A stretch of 30,218 nucleotides of DNA from Lachnospiraceae bacterium (lineage in GTDB: Bacteria > Bacillota > Clostridia > Lachnospirales > Lachnospiraceae). The notes under the pieces are model-generated. The model was not told where the DNA came from and searched no databases. It saw only the letters and a list, made by a program, of their open reading frames with translations. The translations under genes were made by a program, and so were the position numbers. Position 1 is the first letter of the stretch. Each line of letters begins with the position of its first letter. The stretch lies in assembly GCA_003446735.1 (NCBI GenBank), contig DMCJ01000151.1, positions 1 to 30,218 on the forward strand, in the 5' to 3' direction. Shown in pieces: positions 1 through 7,888 of the stretch.

Positions 1-63
1 CTTATTTAACTGTCAAACTGCCGTGCCAGCCCGGTGATATCCTCGAATACAGTAAAGAATAAT

Positions 64-92
64 TTGATTAATGCTATGAAATAAAATATAAT
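64..92 (+). promoter_or_regulatory. Sigma-70 type promoter upstream of the mini-ORF and response regulator
   Basis: The sequence shows TTGATT at 64-69, a 17-bp spacer, and a perfect TATAAT at 87-92. Transcription would start near position 99 and run through the folded leader (113-156), the 37-codon ORF and the response regulator. This is the only good promoter match ahead of those genes. Confidence 0.6.
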
Positions 93-112
93 ATAGTCAT
101 ATTTACAGCAGC

Positions 113-156
113 CTGAAACCGGGTCGTTACGGGGATAGCGAATGAGAAGATTTCAG
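113..156 (+). other. Nested stem-loop in the 5' leader
   Basis: CTGAAA (113-118) pairs with TTTCAG (151-156). Inside it, TCGTTA (124-129) pairs with TAGCGA (136-141), including one T-G wobble, around a six-base loop CGGGGA. No T-tract follows, so it is not an intrinsic terminator. It lies in the transcribed leader of the downstream genes and does not match any riboswitch consensus I recognise. It could be a regulatory RNA element or chance pairing. Confidence 0.3.
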
Positions 157-182
157 AATGTAAATAAAAGAGGGGAAAAGGT

Positions 183-296
183 ATGCCGGCGCTTATGTGC
201 GCTTTGGTATATCTTTTTTCTGTGCTTATGATCTTATCTGCATCTGTATCCCCGGTGCCGGTTTTTGCATCGACTGAAGAAAAAATGAAACGATAA
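183..296 (+). CDS. 37-residue signal-peptide-like mini-protein
   Basis: This short ORF starts at an ATG preceded by AGGGG at a suitable distance and ends 10 bp before the response-regulator start. The product has a hydrophobic stretch (about residues 4-22) and an Ala-X-Ala-like site, VFA at residues 27-29, followed by eight polar residues and a stop. It is therefore almost only an export signal with no mature protein. It may be a tiny membrane or secreted peptide, a leader peptide, or the remnant of a secreted or sensor gene. I recognise no family. It would share the promoter at 64-92 with the next gene. Confidence 0.4.
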   Translation: MPALMCALVYLFSVLMILSASVSPVPVFASTEEKMKR

Positions 297-306
297 GGAG
301 AAAAAC

Positions 307-660
307 ATGAGCAGGATATTATTGGTTGATGATGATTCGGATATGCTTATGCTGACAGGCCGCTGGCTTGAAAAAGCAGGCTATGAAGTGGACCGCGCCG
401 CTTCCGGGAGTGAGGCGCTTTCGTGCCTTGAAAAAATAAAGCCGGATCTTATCTTACTTGACTATGCAATGCCCGGTATGGACGGCCCCGCGGTGCTTTC
501 GGCTATCCGTGAAAATGGAGCATATGAAAACATCCCCGTCTATTACAGAACAGGGATGGATGATAATGATATAACTCCGGTTCCTTCGGCAAACGGTATC
601 ATACCGAAATCCGAAGGTAAGCCCGGCCTCATAAAGGCGGTATCGGAAGCGCTGGCTTAG
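307..660 (+). CDS. Single-domain response regulator (REC only)
   Basis: At 117 residues this is a lone receiver (CheY/Spo0F-type) domain with no output domain. The acidic pair D8/D9, phosphoacceptor D52, switch threonine T82 and conserved lysine K101 are all present, although K101 follows a proline rather than preceding one. It would be phosphorylated by a sensor kinase or an Hpt domain and act through protein contacts. The ribosome binding site AAGGAG lies 7 bases before the ATG. Its last 32 bases overlap the end of the convergent multi-domain REC/Hpt gene. That protein and the HD-GYP protein both carry Hpt domains and are plausible relay partners, which is inference. Confidence 0.85.
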   Translation: MSRILLVDDDSDMLMLTGRWLEKAGYEVDRAASGSEALSCLEKIKPDLILLDYAMPGMDGPAVLSAIRENGAYENIPVYYRTGMDDNDITPVPSANGIIPKSEGKPGLIKAVSEALA

Positions 661-2326
661 GACTCTCGGCCAGTTTGAACATGGACTCCGCAAAGAATCG
701 ACGGATCAGATCGAGTATCGCGTCCTTCTGCGAAGTCTTTAAAAGATAACCGTCAGGCTTACTTTCAAGGACCTTTATGACGATGTCTCTGTCGTTGTTA
801 CCCGTTAAAAAGATGATGGGCGTCTTCAGATCCGGATGCCCGGTATGTATCATTTTCATAAGTTCGCATCCGTCTGTTTTCGGCATCTCCAGATCGAGAA
901 GAATAAGGTCGGGAGTTACGGTTGAAATGCTTCGCATCACCGAATAGGCATCCGTAAAGCAAAGGACATTGTATTCGGGTGAGAGCCAGCGCTCAATCAC
1001 GGCAAGATATCCGGGATCGTCGTCTGTTATGAAAAGTGTTTTCCTGCGGTGATATTCTTCTTCCAGATTGGAAAAGAGCTTCATGTCTTTGATCAGTTCG
1101 TCCATGTTCACGGGACGCGGATAAGTCCTTGAAACCCGGTGGGAGCCGTAGGAATTCATCGCTGCTTCTATGGAACCGGAATCTCCGGTAAGGCACAGGA
1201 ATTTGGCATTATCCTGACAGAGCTCGCCGAGAAGGTTCATCGTGATGCCTATGTGGGCATTATCGCTCATGGAAGGATTGTAGATCACTACGTCCGCAAC
1301 GTTTCTGTGTGCTATGATAAGGTCAGCTTCATCGGGTATGGAGATGACGGTGAAGCCGTTCTCTGTCAGATTATTCTCAATTCCTTTTTTGACTATGCCC
1401 TTACCGCTTTGAATATACAGTATGTTTTTGTTGATATATTTTGTTTCGTTCTCGTTTTCCGATGTGGTATCCACGGAGGCGTCATTAGATAATAAATCCC
1501 TGTTTCCGAGCTCTTTTAGGAGAACAGAGAATTCACGGTAGGAGCGGATGAAGTCAGGCGTATCTTTTCGAACCGGAGGATATTTCTCACTCCGCGTATT
1601 TGATTCAAGCTCGGCGGCTTTATCCGCGAGCTTTTTTGCTCCGATAAGTCTTGCAACACTCTTAAGGGAATGTATCCGGAGCGCATACATGGTCCAGTCC
1701 TCATAATGAAGAAAATGCTCGAGCTCTTTTGATTTCTCCTCGATGGATGAATAGAAGACATACAGGGCATCGAGATAGTCGTCTGCGGATCCGCAGTTCG
1801 CGATACCCGAAACAAGATCGATATGAGGAACGAGCTTTAACCAGAGGGGAAGCTTTTCAATCTCTTCTCTTGGATCATCGGGAATATCCTCCGGTATATT
1901 TTTGTTTGATGACGGTGCGACCCCGGGATCGGGAAATTCATTCTCATCGGAGAGATAGGTCATAATGACCTGAAAAAACTCGATTGGTTCTACGGGCTTT
2001 ATAAGGACATCGGCAAAGCCTGCGGCCTTATAGAGAGTAATATTGTCTCTGCCTTCTTCTGTCGTATGACAGATCACGGGGATCTCGCGCCTGCCCGATG
2101 CAAAGAGCTCCTTTAATTTCATTAAAGTCTGTGCACCGTCCATATCCGGCATGCGATGATCCAAAAGGATCAGATCATATTCGTTCTTTTCGCAGAGCGA
2201 AAGACAGTCGGCTCCGCTTTCGGCCTGATCCGACATGATCCCCTGTGTTGCAAGAAGCGAAGCGAGCACGATCCTGTTTATCTGCATATCATCTACAATT
2301 AGTACACGGCTTTTTTTTGTTCTCAT
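629..2326 (-). CDS. Hybrid phosphorelay protein: REC-Hpt-degenerate REC-REC, no kinase
   Basis: This 565-residue protein has an N-terminal receiver (about 5-125; D12/D13, acceptor D56, K110). It is followed by an Hpt domain (about 180-275) with the phospho-histidine H219 in an HSLKS motif. A receiver-like segment (about 298-420) comes next, in which the acceptor position reads N350 instead of Asp. A C-terminal receiver (about 428-550; D435/D436, acceptor D478, T508, K530) ends the protein. No histidine-kinase, ATPase or DNA-binding domain is visible, so it should shuttle or store phosphoryl groups rather than start a signal. It diverges from the REC/HD-GYP/Hpt gene and converges on the lone REC gene, so all three probably work in one relay. 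The ATG sits about 7 bases after a TATAAT and has no ribosome binding site. Confidence 0.8.
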   Translation of the reverse strand: MRTKKSRVLIVDDMQINRIVLASLLATQGIMSDQAESGADCLSLCEKNEYDLILLDHRMPDMDGAQTLMKLKELFASGRREIPVICHTTEEGRDNITLYKAAGFADVLIKPVEPIEFFQVIMTYLSDENEFPDPGVAPSSNKNIPEDIPDDPREEIEKLPLWLKLVPHIDLVSGIANCGSADDYLDALYVFYSSIEEKSKELEHFLHYEDWTMYALRIHSLKSVARLIGAKKLADKAAELESNTRSEKYPPVRKDTPDFIRSYREFSVLLKELGNRDLLSNDASVDTTSENENETKYINKNILYIQSGKGIVKKGIENNLTENGFTVISIPDEADLIIAHRNVADVVIYNPSMSDNAHIGITMNLLGELCQDNAKFLCLTGDSGSIEAAMNSYGSHRVSRTYPRPVNMDELIKDMKLFSNLEEEYHRRKTLFITDDDPGYLAVIERWLSPEYNVLCFTDAYSVMRSISTVTPDLILLDLEMPKTDGCELMKMIHTGHPDLKTPIIFLTGNNDRDIVIKVLESKPDGYLLKTSQKDAILDLIRRFFAESMFKLAESPKPALPIPPL

Positions 2327-2333
2327 ATCTCAG

Positions 2334-2362
2334 ATTATAGCATATTTCATTTCTTTTGTGTA
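2334..2362 (-). promoter_or_regulatory. Promoter for the REC-Hpt-REC-REC gene, possibly leaderless
   Basis: On the minus strand a perfect TATAAT occupies 2334-2339. A weak -35 TACACA lies 17 bp upstream at about 2357-2362. Initiation would fall near 2327, almost exactly at the ATG (2326). An in-frame stop (TGA) lies just upstream and no earlier start exists, so the mRNA may be leaderless. Confidence 0.45.
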
Positions 2363-2366
2363 TAAT
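2361..2366 (+). promoter_or_regulatory. -10 element for the REC/HD-GYP/Hpt gene
   Basis: A perfect TATAAT precedes the gene by 38 bp. No convincing -35 hexamer is seen 17 bp upstream. It overlaps the -35 area of the divergent minus-strand promoter, so the two genes may compete for polymerase. Confidence 0.35.
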
Positions 2367-2404
2367 ATTGGTTGTAACTGTACACCGTCATAAAGAGGGT
2401 TAAT

Positions 2405-3856
2405 ATGGATTGGGTCTTAGTAGTGGATGATGACGAGCTGAATCGTGAGCGGGTCGCATCCGTTCTTCAAAAAGAAAACATAAAGATAACAGAGCTTACT
2501 TCGGGAAAGGAACTTCTTGATTATATCGAGGGGATGACCCCGCTTCCGGATCTGATATTGCTGGATTTTATGATGCCGGAAATGAACGGCTTTGAGACGC
2601 TTGTAAATTTAAGAAAAAAAGCTGACACAGCTGATATTCCCGTCATCTTTATTACGGGAGAAGAGGAATTAAGGACCGAGTCGGACGCGCTCAGATTAGG
2701 CGCTGTTGATTTCATACGTAAGCCTTTCTTCCCCGAGATACTCTCGCTTAGGGTAAAGCGTGTAATAGAGTTAGACAGATTAAGGAAAGATCTTGCCCGT
2801 GAGGTCGATAAGAAGACAAAGGAAAATAATCGTCTTACTCTGCACGTAGTCCAGACTCTTGCAGAGGCTATAGATGCGAAGGATACATATACGAACGGTC
2901 ACTCCGGACGCGTGGCGATGTATTCAAGAGAGCTTGCAAAGCGTCTTGGATACGACGAGGACGGCCAGGATGAGATCTATATGATGGGACTCCTTCATGA
3001 TGTCGGAAAGATAGGAGTGCCCGACCGGATCATAAATAAGACGGACCGTCTGACCGATGAGGAATTTGCCGAGATCAAAAAGCATCCCGGCGTAGGCAAC
3101 AGGATCTTAAAAAAGATAAAGGAAATGCCCAAACTTGCTTACGGAGCAAGATGGCATCACGAAAGGATAGACGGGCATGGGTATCCCGACGGGCTGAAAG
3201 GAGATGAGATCCCCGAGGAAGCCAGGATCATCGCCGTTGCAGATGCATACGACGCTATGACGAGTAACCGAAGTTATCGCGGGATCATGCCACAGGAAGC
3301 AGTCCGTGCCCAGATCGAAGGCGGAAAAGGAACACAGTTTGATCCTGCCATCGCGGACGTTATGATCGCAATGATCGATGAAGATACGGACTATACCATG
3401 TGTGAAGGCAAGGCCGAAAATGTCGGCCTAAGAGAGCGGTTCGACGAAGAGACGATCCTCCATATGGATGGCCATACAAAACTTCCGGAAGAGATCGCAC
3501 AGATACCGGAGCTCGATACCGATCTTGGTGTATACCTTTGCGGAGATTTTGAGGATTACATGGAAGCGATAGCGATCTTTACAGGTTCGGTGCAGGTCAA
3601 GGCCGATAAGATAGCCCGGGCCGTATCCGAAAGGGACAGTGAGACTTATACCACGCTCGTTCATTCGCTTAAGAGTTCTTCACGCACGGTCGGTGCGACG
3701 AAGCTTTCCGATATCGCAAAGCATCTCGAAGCCGCCGGCAAAAAGGAAGACTGGGATAGGATATGTGAGGATACACCCCATCTTCTGGAGGAATACAGAA
3801 GGCTCGGAAATGATCTTAAAAAAGCTCGGCGTGGAATAGAAATCGGAAGTATGTGA
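2405..3856 (+). CDS. Response regulator with HD-GYP c-di-GMP phosphodiesterase and C-terminal Hpt domain
   Basis: The 483-residue protein begins with a receiver domain (1-120; acceptor D54, T84, K106). A linker helix leads to an HD-GYP domain (about 145-325) with the HD pair H198/D199, H251/H252, and the GYP triad at 259-261, the signature of enzymes that hydrolyse cyclic-di-GMP. An Hpt domain follows (about 380-475) with H420 in an HSLKS motif. REC-HD-GYP (RpfG-like) is common. The added Hpt domain is unusual and suggests the protein also passes phosphate onward. AGAGGG lies before the ATG. It should lower c-di-GMP and favour motility, in line with the PilZ and flagellar genes in the window. 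The substrate preference is inferred from family knowledge. Confidence 0.88.
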   Translation: MDWVLVVDDDELNRERVASVLQKENIKITELTSGKELLDYIEGMTPLPDLILLDFMMPEMNGFETLVNLRKKADTADIPVIFITGEEELRTESDALRLGAVDFIRKPFFPEILSLRVKRVIELDRLRKDLAREVDKKTKENNRLTLHVVQTLAEAIDAKDTYTNGHSGRVAMYSRELAKRLGYDEDGQDEIYMMGLLHDVGKIGVPDRIINKTDRLTDEEFAEIKKHPGVGNRILKKIKEMPKLAYGARWHHERIDGHGYPDGLKGDEIPEEARIIAVADAYDAMTSNRSYRGIMPQEAVRAQIEGGKGTQFDPAIADVMIAMIDEDTDYTMCEGKAENVGLRERFDEETILHMDGHTKLPEEIAQIPELDTDLGVYLCGDFEDYMEAIAIFTGSVQVKADKIARAVSERDSETYTTLVHSLKSSSRTVGATKLSDIAKHLEAAGKKEDWDRICEDTPHLLEEYRRLGNDLKKARRGIEIGSM

Positions 3857-3910
3857 AAGATGATCTGTATTTGAGTATGAGTATGAGAAATCTTGTGTGA
3901 TGTCCTGCAT

Positions 3911-4174
3911 TGGGCCTCAAATCTTGATTTCCCCGAAGTGAGTCCACGAGATCAGGAAAAAAGTGGGCCTCAAAGCTTGATTTCCCCGAAGTGAGTCCAC
4001 GAGATCAGGGAAAAAGTGGACCTCAAATCTCGATTTCCTCGAAGTGAGTCCACGAGATCAGGAAAAAGGTGGGCCTCAAATCTCGATTTCCCTGAATTGA
4101 GTCCACGAGATCAGGAAAAAAGTGGGCTTCAAATCTCGATTTTCCCGAAGTGAGCCCACGAGATCAGGAAAAAG
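3911..4174. repeat. Five tandem copies of a 53-bp repeat with crossing complementary arms
   Basis: Units start at 3911, 3964, 4017, 4070 and 4123, each exactly 53 bp apart (the last is 52 bp). The array fills most of the 407-bp gap between the HD-GYP gene and the glycosylase gene. Each unit contains arm A (TGGRCYTCA), arm B (ATCTCG or a variant), then A' (TGAGYCCA) and B' (CGAGAT). A pairs with A' and B with B', in crossing order. The fourth base of arm A changes with its partner: A-T in unit 3, G-T in units 1, 2 and 4, G-C in unit 5. The period is not a multiple of three, so it is not a coding repeat. Purine-rich A-tracts separate the units. The rest of the gap (3857-3910 and 4175-4263) shows nothing clear beyond the ribosome binding site of the next gene. 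Confidence 0.9.
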
Positions 4175-4263
4175 CCTTAAATTGAAATCAGAGTCAGGAT
4201 CAAAAGATTATCAAATAGACAGGAACCACATAAAACGTCTGGATTGGAGGGAAAAGGTAAGGA

Positions 4264-4752
4264 ATGAGAGTGAAAAATATAGAAAAACATCCTTTTCCGC
4301 CTCTTTATGATAAGACCTCCAGAGTACTGATCTTAGGGAGCTTTCCTTCCGTAAAGTCCAGGGAGCAGATGTTCTTTTACGGACATCCGCAGAACAGATT
4401 CTGGAAGGTGATCCCGGCGATCTTTAAAGAGAAAGTACCGGAGACGATCGAAGAAAAAAAGAGCCTCATTTTGAGAAATCATCTGGCGCTTTGGGATGTG
4501 ATCGCCGAGTGTGAGATAACGGGATCGTCGGATGCCAGCATTAAAAATGCGAAGGCGAACGATCTTGGTGAGATACTTAGAAACGCACCGATCGAAAAGA
4601 TAATAGTAAACGGAAAGACGGCGGAAAAGCTATACATAAAATATATCGAGCCTCTTACCGGGATAAAAGCTGTGGTCATGCCGTCCACAAGTCCCGCTAA
4701 CGCAGCATGGACGCTTGAAAAGCTCATCGAAGCGTGGGGGCGGGAACTTTGA
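4264..4752 (+). CDS. DNA-deoxyinosine (hypoxanthine) glycosylase, uracil-DNA glycosylase superfamily
   Basis: This 162-residue protein fits the short hypoxanthine-DNA glycosylase group of the UDG superfamily. It removes deaminated bases, chiefly hypoxanthine, from DNA to start base-excision repair. Recognisable motifs are the N-terminal LGSFPS (about 25-30), GHPQNRFW (about 41-48), LWDVI (about 77-81) and the C-terminal MPSTSPAN (about 138-145), which correspond to the active-site and DNA-intercalation loops of the superfamily. GGAGGG and AAGG precede the ATG. It follows the repeat array and is separated by 39 bp from the HAD phosphatase, probably in one transcript. No lesion specificity can be proved from sequence. 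Confidence 0.8.
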   Translation: MRVKNIEKHPFPPLYDKTSRVLILGSFPSVKSREQMFFYGHPQNRFWKVIPAIFKEKVPETIEEKKSLILRNHLALWDVIAECEITGSSDASIKNAKANDLGEILRNAPIEKIIVNGKTAEKLYIKYIEPLTGIKAVVMPSTSPANAAWTLEKLIEAWGREL

Positions 4753-4791
4753 TCTGAAGGATAAGATACAAAAGGCAGAAAGGAACGCACG

Positions 4792-5466
4792 ATGGCAAAA
4801 TATGTTTTCTTCGATCTTGACGGGACTCTCACGCAGTCTCATTTCGGAATACTCAGATCGGCAGAATATGCGCTTTCAAAATTTGATATAACTATGGATG
4901 ATCCGGAAAAGAGGCGGCTTTTTTTAGGGCCGCCGCTTACGGTTTCGTTTCATGATCTTTTCGGCCTTGAAGGAGACGATGTTACAAAGGCGATAGAATA
5001 CTACAGGGAATGTTATAAAGGAGGAGCATATAAGGAAGCACCTCTTTATGACGGTATTAAAGAGCTGCTTGATTCGCTTTCGAAGCGCGGTCTTATCCTT
5101 ATGGTCGTAACATCCAAACCGCGGATGCTGGCAAAGAAAGTAGTCGAACATTTTGATATCGACAAGTACTTTTATAAGGTGATCGGCCCTGATGAAGAAA
5201 AGAAAAGTGCCGGTAAAGAGGATCTGATAAAAGAAGCTCTTGAAGAGATCAGAAAAATGAAGTCCGAAATCAGAGAGGAAGATCTGCCTGAGTTAGCAAA
5301 AGAAGCCGTTATGATCGGAGACCGAGAGTTTGATATAAAGGCTGCAAAGAACCTTGGGCTTACCGCCATCGGAGCACTTTACGGATACGGCACGAGAGAT
5401 GAACTTGAAAATGCGGGCGCCGACCATATAGCCGAGCACCCGCGTGATATAAACAGTATTATCTGA
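4792..5466 (+). CDS. HAD-superfamily hydrolase, phosphoglycolate phosphatase-like
   Basis: This 224-residue protein has all HAD motifs: nucleophile and acid D8/D10 in DLDGTLT, motif II T107/S108, motif III K142, and motif IV D177/D181 in a GDREFD segment. A helical cap lies at about 15-90, as in subfamily IA. Such enzymes dephosphorylate small metabolites (phosphoglycolate, 5'-nucleotides, pyrophosphate), and the exact substrate cannot be read from the sequence. AAAGGAA lies before the ATG. The last 8 bases overlap the end of the convergent lipoprotein gene, with no terminator visible between them. Confidence 0.82.
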   Translation: MAKYVFFDLDGTLTQSHFGILRSAEYALSKFDITMDDPEKRRLFLGPPLTVSFHDLFGLEGDDVTKAIEYYRECYKGGAYKEAPLYDGIKELLDSLSKRGLILMVVTSKPRMLAKKVVEHFDIDKYFYKVIGPDEEKKSAGKEDLIKEALEEIRKMKSEIREEDLPELAKEAVMIGDREFDIKAAKNLGLTAIGALYGYGTRDELENAGADHIAEHPRDINSII

Positions 5467-6397
5467 GCTCCAGAAATCTTATATCCCCGGAGGATGTCGA
5501 CACTGTCATCGCATTCGTTCCTTTACCGCAGATATATTTCCCGCCGTCGGCCTTAAACGAAAGCTCGTATGAAAGATCTCCGCTTGAGGTGGAAACGGAG
5601 GCGGTAAGGTCCGCATCTTCGGGAAGGCTTATCTTAACATCACCTGAAGAGGTGCTTACAGAGGATGTCTTCGGTGCTTCGTTAAAGGAAAGTGTGGTTT
5701 GGCCGCTTGATGATTCACAGCTGAACTGCTTGATATAAGCCGCGGAGACGGATATGTTTCCGGAGCTGGATTCTGCGGCAAATTCTTTGACATTTCCGGC
5801 AGTTGCTTTTATCTTTCCCGAAGAGGTTTCAATTGAGATATTATCGCAGTCTCCGTACTGAAGCAGAGTGATATCGCCTGAAGATGCATTAAGGCTTACA
5901 TCTTTTGATTTAAGATCGATATACATATCCCCGGAGGATGTCGAAACGGTCATCTTATCTGAATTGACACCATAGTATTCAAGATTGCCGGATGATACGT
6001 CTGTGTTAAAGGTTTTTAAGATAAGATCTTCGGGGATCGATATTTCCAGATGCTTTTCAAGGTTGTTAAGATCCAGATTTCTTTCCGATGCGGCAAATCT
6101 TATATAAAGGGTATTTCCGTCTACAAAGGAGTGAACCTGTCTGCTTTCATCAAGCGCGACCCTGCTCGTTTCCTTTAAGGTGATCTCGTCGGTTGATGCG
6201 GCGCTTAATTCGATATCTCCCGACATATAATTTATGTCGATGTTTTCTATCTTATCGGTTATCGTACGGTCGCCGGCGGTATATTTTTCTCCGTCCCGGT
6301 ATATATAATCGGTCTTTGATAAAAATGAGCATCCGGCGAGAGCAAAAGTCATTGAGCCAAGCAGTATTGCGTAAGATACATTTCTTAAAAGTTTCAT
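5459..6397 (-). CDS. DUF4097-type beta-helix lipoprotein
   Basis: This 312-residue protein has a lipoprotein signal with lipobox LAGC (C23), so it should be anchored on the outer face of the membrane. The rest is a right-handed beta-strand repeat as in DUF4097 proteins. Nine turns carry a Ser-Ser-Gly motif (SSGD, SSGN, SSGK or SSGQ) spaced about 20-25 residues apart. It is the last gene of the sigma/anti-sigma operon, overlapping the anti-sigma gene by four bases (ATGA), which implies translational coupling. DUF4097 proteins often accompany ECF sigma systems in Firmicutes. A role in envelope stress or signal input is inference. Confidence 0.82.
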   Translation of the reverse strand: MKLLRNVSYAILLGSMTFALAGCSFLSKTDYIYRDGEKYTAGDRTITDKIENIDINYMSGDIELSAASTDEITLKETSRVALDESRQVHSFVDGNTLYIRFAASERNLDLNNLEKHLEISIPEDLILKTFNTDVSSGNLEYYGVNSDKMTVSTSSGDMYIDLKSKDVSLNASSGDITLLQYGDCDNISIETSSGKIKATAGNVKEFAAESSSGNISVSAAYIKQFSCESSSGQTTLSFNEAPKTSSVSTSSGDVKISLPEDADLTASVSTSSGDLSYELSFKADGGKYICGKGTNAMTVSTSSGDIRFLELR

Positions 6398-7368
6398 TTT
6401 TCTTCTCCTTTGTCCGTTTCCTTTTTGATCCTTCCGACTGCGATCCCGATGACCGAGAGGATAACACCGATCGCCATGGTAGCGACATAGATCGCAGAAT
6501 TAAGTGAAGATCTTGATATGACGGTCACACCGGCTGCCGTTGCACTTTTAAGAGTGAAATATTCGGCGGCTTTGTTTCCTGCAAAAGATATGATGCCGAT
6601 CACGGTCATTATGAGTCCTGTTTTGGCAAGTCCGTTTACGGGAAGATATCTTATGATCGCAAATATGATCCATACCATGGCGATGAGAGGAGCACAGATC
6701 GCAAATGCGAGCGGCCAGAATGGCGCATTAGCGCTTATCCCGATGCATATCATCATTATGCAGAATGTGACTGTATAGGCGCCCATAACGGTCAGCCCCT
6801 TATAGTTTTTTAGATATCCGGCCAAAGGTCTTCTGCAGGCGATAAAAGGCGCGAAGCAGACTGTCAGTCCGAACAGTACCGAAGAGGCCGCTATAAAGAA
6901 CCAGTTTCCGCGCGTATATAAACAGATGGCTCCGAGAAGAATGATGATACTTAAAGTAAAACTTGTCATCGTTGTAAACATCTTATTTTCCGGGACCATG
7001 AGAGGAACCGCGATGAGGGTGGTCGGGATCAGCATTGCTGCAAGTACTATAAAGAACCATCCAAGTCCGTTTCCTCCCGCAAGGTCTACGATCAGGCAGA
7101 TAAGTATGGGCAGGGCAAATATGGCTGCTATGATACTTCCTGCGAGGGCACTTTTTCTTTTGAAGAATTTTGACTGGGAGCCGATGACATCCTCTTTTTC
7201 TCTGATCATCAGTTCATCAACGGTTTCATCTTTCAGTTTTTCGTAGATATCACGGCATTTTTCACATTCTGCCAGATGCTCTTCTACGGCGGTCTTGCTT
7301 GTGTCGGAGCATATGCCGTCTTTGTATAAAGGCAGAAGATCTTCTATCAGATCGCATTCGTATTTCAT
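6394..7368 (-). CDS. Anti-sigma factor with N-terminal zinc finger and multiple membrane helices
   Basis: This 324-residue protein starts with a zf-HC2 anti-sigma domain. C5, H31, C35 and C38 form the H-x3-C-x2-C pattern that binds zinc. After about residue 72 there are roughly seven or eight hydrophobic segments, so the protein sits in the membrane with the zinc finger inside the cell, where it would hold the ECF sigma factor. It overlaps the sigma gene and the lipoprotein gene by four bases on each side. The coupled order sigma, anti-sigma, surface protein strongly suggests one stress-response unit. The inducing signal is unknown. Confidence 0.85.
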   Translation of the reverse strand: MKYECDLIEDLLPLYKDGICSDTSKTAVEEHLAECEKCRDIYEKLKDETVDELMIREKEDVIGSQSKFFKRKSALAGSIIAAIFALPILICLIVDLAGGNGLGWFFIVLAAMLIPTTLIAVPLMVPENKMFTTMTSFTLSIIILLGAICLYTRGNWFFIAASSVLFGLTVCFAPFIACRRPLAGYLKNYKGLTVMGAYTVTFCIMMICIGISANAPFWPLAFAICAPLIAMVWIIFAIIRYLPVNGLAKTGLIMTVIGIISFAGNKAAEYFTLKSATAAGVTVISRSSLNSAIYVATMAIGVILSVIGIAVGRIKKETDKGEEK

Positions 7369-7853
7369 GATTCTTTCATCCTTTCCTGTATCATTATCCT
7401 GGCTCTGTGGTAGGTGACCCTGGCCCAGGTTTCCGTCTTTCCGAAGATGGAACCTATCTCCTTAAATGACAGTTCTCCGAAGGTCCTTAGCTGGAAAACT
7501 TCCTTGTACGGTTCGTCGAGCTCATGCAGGATCCTGTGTATCCTTATCGAAGTATCCGAATCGACAAGTTCTTTTTCGAGGCTCTTTTTCCTGTCAGGGA
7601 TCTCTTCGGATATCTCACCGGCGAATCTCGATCGTCGTCTCGTCTCATCTATGAAGATATTTTTGGCGATGGTACAAAGCCATGTATAGCGTTCGCTTTC
7701 TCCCCTGAACGAATGGGATGTGGATATCGCCCGGTAGAATGTTTCCTGGGTGATCTCCATAGCATCATCCTTATCGCCCGTGAGCGTCATCACAAAGGAG
7801 AATACCTTCATATAGAAAGTTTCATATAGTTTTTCAGAACTTTTCTTATCCAT
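7365..7853 (-). CDS. ECF-family RNA polymerase sigma factor
   Basis: At 162 residues this has the two-domain ECF layout. Sigma region 2 covers about 8-75, with the core-binding segment around DAMEITQETFYRA. Region 4 covers about 105-158 and includes the helix-turn-helix FKEIGSIFGKTETWARV. It would direct RNA polymerase to TGTAAC/CGTCTA-type promoters, including the one just upstream. It is the first gene of the sigma, anti-sigma, lipoprotein operon and overlaps the next gene by four bases. GAAGGG lies about 13 bases before the ATG, a rather long spacing, but no better in-frame start exists without losing region 2. Confidence 0.9.
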   Translation of the reverse strand: MDKKSSEKLYETFYMKVFSFVMTLTGDKDDAMEITQETFYRAISTSHSFRGESERYTWLCTIAKNIFIDETRRRSRFAGEISEEIPDRKKSLEKELVDSDTSIRIHRILHELDEPYKEVFQLRTFGELSFKEIGSIFGKTETWARVTYHRARIMIQERMKES

Positions 7854-7888
7854 GGAATTTAAGGTTCCCTTCAGGTGGTCTCATAGGT

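Noticed and set aside
7..150. Open minus-strand frame (about 48 codons) ending in a TAA near position 7
   Set aside because: It contains no usable start codon or ribosome binding site and overlaps a good plus-strand promoter. It might be part of an interspersed sequence, but that needs a genome-wide search.
3911..4174. CRISPR array
   Set aside because: The 53-bp units are contiguous with no unique spacers between short repeats, and no cas genes are present.
4122..4310. 62-codon plus-strand ORF over the last repeat unit
   Set aside because: It arises from repeat sequence, has no ribosome binding site, and overlaps the well-supported glycosylase start in another frame.
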